Part shown: in pieces, positions 57,135 through 64,000 of the stretch | Position numbering within the stretch: the stretch's first letter is position 1 | Layout: the number at the start of each line of letters is the position of its first letter | Assembly (NCBI GenBank): GCA_023853785.1 | Contig: JAJIRX010000801.1 | Coordinates: forward strand, 35,386-99,385 | Direction of reading: 5' to 3' | Origin: Psilocybe azurescens | Lineage: Eukaryota; Basidiomycota; Agaricomycetes; Agaricales; Agrocybaceae | DNA: 64,000 bases | Notes under the pieces: model-generated | Told to the model about the DNA's origin: nothing | Seen by the model: only the letters and a program-made list of their open reading frames with translations | The model's database searches: none | Position numbers and translations under genes: made by a program

Positions 57135-60100
57135 TCAAAATGTGTAACAGTCAGCCCAATCATGGCCAATTTTACAGTTTTGGAAGTTGATATGGGCAGA
57201 CCCTTCGCAGGAAATGACGATGATGGTGTATGGATAAGCCATCTCTGGTATCCACATGAGCCGATATCCACCAAGTACAGAAAGAATCCAGTGTTTTGAG
57301 TTAGTAGTCCAAGCTGGGTAGGCAGAATCTACAATATAAAACCGTGCAGATTCTTCACGTAAGATGGTGCAGGAGCTGTCAGTGGGGAGGTAACAGAAGG
57401 CAGCAGACCTGACACTGTCTGTGTGGCCATTGAGCACCTTCAGCTCAGCACCAGTTGATGCATCCCACACCCACACAGACTTGTCCAATGAGCCAGAGAC
57501 AATGTGGGTGCCATCACTGGAGAAGGCAGCAGACAAGACACTGTCTGTGTGGCCATTGAGCACCTTCAGCTCAGCACCAGTTGATGCATCCCACACCCGC
57601 ACAGACTCATCTGATGAGCCAGAGACAATGCGGGTGCCATCACTGGAGAAGGCAGCAGACAAGACACTGTCTGTGTGGCCATTGAGCACCTTCAGCTCAG
57701 CACCAGTTGATGCATCCCACACCCGCACAGACTTGTCCCATGAGCCAGAGACAATGCAGGTGCCATCACTGGAGAAGGCAGCAGACCTGACACTGTTTGT
57801 GTGGCCATTGAGCACCTTCAGCTCAGCACCAGTTGATGCATCCCACACCCGCACAGACTTGTCCCATGAGCCAGAGACAATGCGGGTGCCATCACTGGAG
57901 AAGGCAGCAGACAAGACACTGTCTGTGTGGCCATTGAGCACCTTCAGCTTAGCACCAGTTGATGCATCCCACACCCGCACAGACTTGTCCCATGAGCCAG
58001 AGACAATGCGGGTGCCATCACTGGAGAAGGCAGCAGATGAGACACTGTCTGTGTGGCCATTGAGCACCTTAAGCTTAGCACCAGTTGATGCATCCCACAC
58101 CCGCACAGACTTGTCCCATGAGCCAGAGACAATGTGGGTGCCATCACTGGAGAATGCAGCAGACAAGACACTGTCTGTGTGGCCATTGAGCACCTTCAGC
58201 TCAGCACCAGTTGATGCATCCCACACCCGCACAGACTTGTCTGGTGAGCCAGAGACAATGCAGGTGCCATCACTGGAGAAAGCAGCAGACAAGACACTGT
58301 CTGTGTGGCCATTGAGCACCTTCAGCTCAGCACCAGTTGATGCATCCCACACCCGCACAGACTTCGTCCAATGAGCCAGAGACAATGCGGGTGCCATCAC
58401 TGGAGAATGCAGCAGACAAGACATTGTTTGTGTGGCCATTGAGCACCTTCAGCTCAGCACCAGTTGATGCATCCCACACCCGCACAGACTCATCTGATGA
58501 GCCAGAGACAATGTGGGTGCCATCACTGGAGAAGGCAGCAGACCTGACACTGTCTGTGTGGCCATTGAGCACCTTCAGCTCAGCACCAGTTGATGCATCC
58601 CACACCCGCACAGACTCATCTGATGAGCCAGAGACAATGCGGGTGCCATCACTGGAGAAGGCAGCAGACAAGACACTGTCTGTGTGGCCATTGAGCACCT
58701 TCAGCTCAGCACCAGTTGATGCATCCCACACCCGCACAGACTTCGTCCAATGAGCCAGAGACAATGCGGGTGCCATCACTGGAGAAGGCAGCAGACAAGA
58801 CACTGTCTGTGTGGCCATTGAGCACCTTCAGCTCAGCACCAGTTGATGCATCCCACACCCGCACAGACTGGTCTAATGAGCCAGAGACAATGCGGGTGCC
58901 ATCACTGGAGAAGGCAGCAGACAAGACACTGTCTGTGTGGCCATTGAGCACCTTCAGCTCAGCACCAGTTGATGCATCCCACACCCGCACAGACTGCGTC
59001 CAATGAGCCAGAGACAATGCGGGTGCCATCACTGGAGAAGGCAGCAGACAAGACACTGTTTGTGTGGCCACTGAGCACCTTCAGCTCAGCACCAGTTGAT
59101 GCATCCCACACCCACACAGACTTGTCCCATGAGCCAGAGACAATGCGGGTGCCATCACTGGAGAATGCAACAGACATGACATTTTTGGCAATTTTTATAA
59201 CCATCAGTGGGACATCACTAGCCTTCCTATGAGTGAAGGATGGGATGCCGGAGAACTTATCTCTCCACCATTTTGAAATAGTGGATCCGGTTGACCAGGT
59301 TGCCAATGCTGAGATATATAGGTGTGGTGTAGACAAAACTGGTGGATTGGCAGTGAAGTAAGTAGCAAAATTGGCTGCTTCGGCCATGTTGGCAGCAAGC
59401 TCCAAATCCCTGTTCGTGTTCTGACAACTAGCCTTAAGAACAATTTGTTTCGAGGTAATAAGAATACTCTCACCTTCAACACCCATGCACGCGCGCTGAA
59501 GCATTAGGCTACACTGACCACTGAATCCAAGTAGGTTCATAGCCTCAATCCAAAACAGAATGTGGATACGGAGAAAGTCTGTCATACAGTCACCGAGATC
59601 CTCCCCATTCTTTTGATCAGTTTGGGCCAAATGGTGGTCCCAGTGCTGAGAGGTATACCGTAGGAATGGTTTAATATTGGTGTCAATCCGCCGCTTCAGC
59701 TCTGGATCTTCTGAGTCAAGCATAAACGATGATGGTATGTCACCTATATTGAAACGCAGCGACTTCTTCATGATGTCGAAACAACGTTTTGTGAGAAGAG
59801 CATGGTGTTGGGCCGCATTAAATGACATGGGAAACCGGCGGCCGTCAAGCTCGAACGTTGATCGTGTCTCACTAAAGATGAAGTCAGGAAATGACGCGTG
59901 GTACCAAAGGACCTTATTATCTTTGCAATAGAGAACTGCGTGAAGGTCTTCCAGGACTGTGTCTGCGATGGCGGGCGCATCAGACACATCAATTTCAAAG
60001 AGGAGAGCAGCAGCAAGAGATGTTGATGTGCGTTCAAATGTAGAGAGGAATGTGTGGAAAATGCGCAGATGAGAGTCAAAGAGGTCGCCATCAAGGCCAG

Positions 60101-62583
60101 AAAAGGCATCACACATGATTTGTTGGTATAGCTCGTCAATGAGCAACGGCCGCGGTGCCCCGCTTCGGTGAAAATGATTTCCGATTATGCAGTTTGTTCA
60201 GCAGGCCGCGTTGCTCAGATTCTGCCATCCTTCGATGTGGTGTCAAATACCTCACGATGGTTGCGGCAGAAATAAAAAGACCGTCCGCCAGCTGTTCCAT
60301 GGTTTTCAGTTCTGGCTTCCCTGAGAAATTCGGAAGTTTGCTCTGCAGGTACTTGGTGATGTCAGAACCTACACGCTCAATTGGCACGCTCTTGCAGGCG
60401 ATAGACGGCCTTGGACGAGAAGGTCTTACAGAGTTCGGTTACGCGAGGATCCGGTCGGCTTGTGACAAGAAACTTGAGGCCTCGTGAGGCGACGTTGGTT
60501 GATTATCTCGAGCAAGTCTTGAAGGAACATAGACCCTCCATCAGCCTCGATCTCGTCCAATGCGTCAACGACGATGAGGTAAGGTGGGAGCTCAGCATGA
60601 CGCCGGGATTCGGACCGCTGCCATGGACCAACAAGGAGGTCCTTCATCTGCTTGGATAGCTTGTCGACTGAGTCGAGTTTGTCCGCTTCATGCAAGGCGT
60701 GGGCGTACGACATCGACTTCCGAGAGAGCTGGTATACAAGGGTGGGAATAATATGGATTTGTCGCCTTGTCTCTTCAAATTGGCGAGAGCAGAAAAAGTT
60801 GCCGCCCAAAACGGTGTGCCGTCCGGCACGTTCTGTCTCCTCAAGCTCATCGAAGTGTTGGGCAATGGTATATGCGATGGTCGTCTTTCCAGAGCCCCTT
60901 GGCCGGTCAGCCAGAAGACAGGCGGGCTGTCTGCCGAGATGTCGCCGGCCCATGCGATTATATCCTTTAGAATCTCCTCGCGGGTTCCTGTGGTGCATTG
61001 TTCGCGGGTCAATGTCGCCCCCCGCCCCCCCAAGTCAGCGTTGAAGATAGCTTTTGAAGCGTGAATACGGCCAAGCTGCGCCAGCTGAAGGATAGTTAGC
61101 GCCGTCCTAGAAGAAGACGTCGATGTTTACCTTGATCTCGGAGAGTATATTATGCACCATTCTCTCGGTGGTCCAGGCGATGTCAAGCTGGGTGCCGTAT
61201 GGATGAGTAAGTTGGTAATCTGATGGGGAATTTGCACCAACCTGGAAAGTCTTCGTAGCCTCATCAATCCGTTTAAATCTGTCCTCGATGGCCGCCTTGT
61301 CGGCTTCGCTCTCCAATACACGTCTAAATGTCCCTTTTTCCGACATTTTCTCTAATTTGTGGATTTCATCCCGAAGAATCCTGCAAGCGCGTTGTTTATC
61401 ATATCTGACGTCGGGTATGGAAATGGCTTACCTGGCGAAGGCCATCATTCGTGGCTTTCCAGAGGGTGGGACACCTTGGTCTATGGCCTTATCAACGGCG
61501 AGCAGTCTTTCGGCGGTTTTAATGATGAGTTCTTCGATAGCGCCCTTATTGTCTCCAACCGCCTAAGACAGAGATTCAGTAAGGATATAGCGCACTGAGA
61601 CTGACAACGTACCTTTTTATGTCGATGAATGCGTTAATAGCGGCAACAGGCGGCTTTGCCAGAGTTCCATCGAGACATCCCTCGACCTTCTTGAGCAACA
61701 TCTTCATACCGGTCCAAGCGAGTTCGAGTACGTCTTTCGTTGTCGATTTTGAGTTGGAGTCTTGCAATTGATAATCCGCCGACAGCGCATCGGGAACGGT
61801 TAAAGATCGGCCAAGGCTGCCTTCACGATCGTCACCTTTAGAATGAGTTCAACGACTAGCCGTATTTAAGCTTAATTGTGATGAATTTCTCACCCACAGC
61901 GGCTACGGAACTCATGTTATCCAACGGGCCATCGTGTTGAGAAGTATACAGTTCACGTTCTTCGAGGGTATTCATGTCTTTGACTATGTTAAACGTTTGA
62001 TTAATCTACTCACCTATTCCAGACGGAGACAACGGGCTGATATATGGAGAGCCTGAAGTATTGGGCGTGTTACTGTTGAAAGAGGAGGAAAAATCTTGGA
62101 AATGGTTTAGGCTTGCACGATCCGCGAAGCCGAGATGACATGGTACGCACCTTGATGTGGGAGGCAGCACTACTGTCTAGCGGAGGGAGAGAAACCGTAG
62201 GTCCCTGCGGAGACGGATTTTGAAGCATATGGAGGGATCTGAACGATGGGCTGAATCTGCTAGATCTACAGGGAAGAAATCCAGGACGGTACATACTCTG
62301 ATTCAAAGGGTCATTGCTGCCTGGGCAGAGGTTGAGTCGCTGTAGATGGCATTGAGATAGGCCCGATAAACTTACCTAAAGCCGTCACCTCTGTACTGCC
62401 GCCGTCGTTTCCTACACTAGGATCGTGTGCGACAGGTACAGAGTCAATAGAACCCCGATTCGAAGTCGATGGACTAGCGTTGCGTGATTTGGGTCCCGTA
62501 ATCCTATCCCAACTGTGTTTCACTGATTTGTTAGCTTTTTCCAACAATTTCTTTGCTGCATTGACTGGCGGTTTGTGGGCCAT
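57135..62583 (-). pseudogene. NACHT-WD40 NLR-like protein (HET-E/NWD type), frame broken
   Basis: Fungal NLR-like proteins couple a NACHT NTPase to ligand-sensing repeats in self/non-self recognition and programmed cell death. The start is MAHKPPVNAAKKLLEKANKS at 62583. Several short exons follow, then VLELAWTGMKMLLKKVEGCL, AIEELIIKTAERLLAVDKAI and VLESEADKAAIEDRFKRID, joined by GT..AG introns. The NACHT carries Walker A (RGSGKTTIAYTIAQ, near 60880), Walker B (LIVVDALDEIE, near 60560) and a sensor-like KFLVTSRPDPRV. A helical middle (LIDELYQQIMCDAFSGLDGD; HASFPDFIFSETRS) leads into 14 WD40 units and a C-terminal tail. Frame breaks: just before Walker A (LTG-Q/PRGSGKT, one base short), at TR/GLKFLVTSRP, near QE/PIERVG, at KSFSPK/LLIDELY, and once each in three WD40 units. 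Either a recently dead gene, an inactive allele, or partly misassembled. Confidence 0.85.
57421..59190 (-). repeat. 14 tandem 126-bp WD40 units within the NLR gene
   Basis: Each unit encodes 42 residues (SVRVWDASTGAELKVLNGHT, then xSVxSAAFSSDGTxIVSGSxD). Fourteen units would make two seven-bladed propellers. Units are almost identical at DNA level. Differences cluster at a few residues: the two flanking D in GSxDx (W/S/L/P and K/E/Q), the one after DGT (H/C/R) and the one after SV (L/R/S). Units 8, 11 and 13 counted from 57421 carry the same one-base insertion (near 58365, 58744 and 58996). Confidence 0.93.
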
Positions 62584-63155
62584 GGAGATGAGATCGAGAG
62601 GCAAGAACGAGGCAGGATGCACTGCAGCCGCAAGGTATCCTGTCAATTGTCATTGTGTGTGTTTGCAGTGATCACGATTACTAGTGTCGCGGCGGTTCGG
62701 CCCGAAGGGGACTAATTCACGTGATACGCATCGTGTGACACATCTACTAAGTTAATCCAACACGCAGGTCTCTTCCGATTCACGTTTTCTCACTTGCTGT
62801 TTCTTCACCCACTTTCTCTATGCATGTAGGCTGTCACAGGCTGAGACCGTGCATAGTTGTGTTCACCACGCTGGTGCGTTAGTTCAGACACACCGCCCAC
62901 CAGCCATGTCGCGCCTTTCGCCTGCACTAGCAGCTACCGACGGCTACCACGACGAAGCATTCCTATGTGGCCCTAACAAGAAAGATTGCTGCGTTGCTGT
63001 TCCATATTTCTAGTGCGACTTGTTGTGGGAACTGTACTCGAGTTCGTCTGTGGTCACATCAGCGTACATCAGGCCTATTTCTCGCTCCTTCCCTTTCCAC
63101 ACATATATGCCCCGCAAAGTAGAATTTAGCTATCAACTTCGTAGAAAGATAACCC
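62584..63155. other. intergenic / NLR upstream region
   Basis: No gene recognised. It includes the presumed promoter of the NLR-like gene; no clear TATA box or other motif seen. Confidence 0.4.
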
Positions 63156-63919
63156 TCATCCGCAGCCCAAGTACACGCCCACTGCACGCTCCTCAACCCT
63201 CTCCTTAATCCTTTTTCCCATTTCAGCCACCTGACCCGACGCCACCCAACCCCTTGCCGCGCAAGCATAATGCAGTGCTTCATGAGCAGGAACACGATCA
63301 TGTACGACGTGAGCAAGACAGCGTGGCGCTGGCATTGCGACTTGGAGACAGATATGGGTTCGGGGAGAGTGGTGGAGGAGTGGAGAGGATGTGGCGGCCG
63401 GTACCTGGACGTTGTCAGGGAAGGAGCGGGGACGCTGGACGGGGATGGGGACAGTAAAGGGTTCTTGCTGCCTGAGCCGGATCTTGCACATCTCGTGCTC
63501 GACTTCGGCCATCATCCGACTATCCTCGTCCTTCTCGTCCTCATCCGACGCACATCCACTATGCAACCACTCGAAGAACGGAACATCAAGCCCCGCCTCC
63601 GGCACACCCTGCATCCACAAGAAGCCCTTCAGCCGGGTCGTGAGGAGCGCGTCTTGCACTCCAAGGTCCGCAATGTGCTGTCTACGCTCGGAAAAGAAGC
63701 GTGCGCCGTTGAAAGGGTGGTCGGAATCGTCATTCTTAGTGGCGGAGTCGTCGTCGAGGGGGAAGCGGCGAATGCGACTCGAGGTCTGATCCGAAGCACC
63801 AGTGACGCGGATGTCAGATCAACAGCGATACTTCGCATCCAAAGCTGCCCCCGCGGTCGAAGGGACATCATGGCAGCAACGTCGTCATAGTTATCTTGTA
63901 ACAACGACAACAGACTCAT
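63156..63919 (-). CDS. unrecognised protein, 3' part of a gene entering from the right
   Basis: Two overlapping coding-like stretches in different frames, 63629-63919 and 63156-63659, look like one protein. In the second, QDALLTTRLKGFLWMQGVPE, DVPFFEWLHSGCASDEDEKD and DSRMMAEVEHEMCKIRLRQQ have globular then acidic-linker composition. The first may join through HPFNGARFFSERRQHIADLG in a third frame near 63680-63735, so an indel or unseen intron is involved. The 5' end probably lies beyond the window. Family not recognised. Confidence 0.35.
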
Positions 63920-64000
63920 GGGGACCAGACATCGGCGTCAGACTCCTCGACATGCTGGTAGATGCAGAGGATGTCGCAGAGGCAGCAGCGTACGGCCTCT

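Noticed and set aside
57421..58374. 317-codon plus-strand frame with repeated VWPLSTFSSAPVDASHTRTD
   Set aside because: It is the antisense reading of the WD40 array.

Overview
The window reads as a piece of a filamentous basidiomycete genome, most likely an Agaricomycete. The genes have many short introns (about 45-80 bases, GT..AG). The families are typical of mushrooms: a NACHT-WD40 NLR-like gene, a CDCA7-like zf-4CXXC_R1 protein, a fungal seven-transmembrane protein and RecQ-like helicase relics. Long-period satellites and CpG-depleted AT-rich repeats fill much of the rest. Species cannot be fixed from the sequence alone.

Layout. 0-20.5 kb is relatively GC-rich and holds recognisable conserved genes, nearly all with broken frames: a CDCA7-like zinc-finger gene (-); a head-to-head pair of 26S proteasome lid genes, rpn6 (-) and rpn7 (+); a seven-transmembrane gene (-); a small PD-(D/E)XK-like gene (+); a second, partial, intron-containing rpn6 copy (+); and a prp6 splicing-factor gene (-) that stops halfway through its HAT repeats. 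20.5-24.3 kb has nothing I can name. 24.3-25.9 kb has a G-rich minisatellite and one clean 350-codon gene of unknown function. 26-34 kb is AT-rich and CpG-poor, with decaying GAGGCCGGCCTC palindromes and a RecQ-like helicase relic.

34.2-51.8 kb is a very large inverted repeat: arms of about 5.1-5.7 kb around a 6.9-kb spacer. Each arm carries a ~71-bp palindrome-containing satellite of about 40 units. The spacer holds a third, partial, more mutated copy of the inner part of the arm. Immediately outside the right arm lies a 4-kb array of a 74-bp hairpin-forming repeat (51.8-55.8 kb). 57.1-62.6 kb is an NLR-like gene (-) with a NACHT domain and 14 nearly identical 42-residue WD40 repeats. It is broken by several indels, three of them the same +1 insertion at the same place in three different WD40 units. 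62.6-64 kb ends in part of an unrecognised gene (-).

The main theme is decay beside amplification. Housekeeping genes (rpn6, rpn7, prp6) appear as damaged copies, so working copies should exist elsewhere. Satellites, the inverted repeat and WD40 units look recently amplified or homogenised. Some single-base frame breaks lie in homopolymers and could be assembly errors. The nonsense codons, block deletions and non-homopolymer indels are harder to explain that way.
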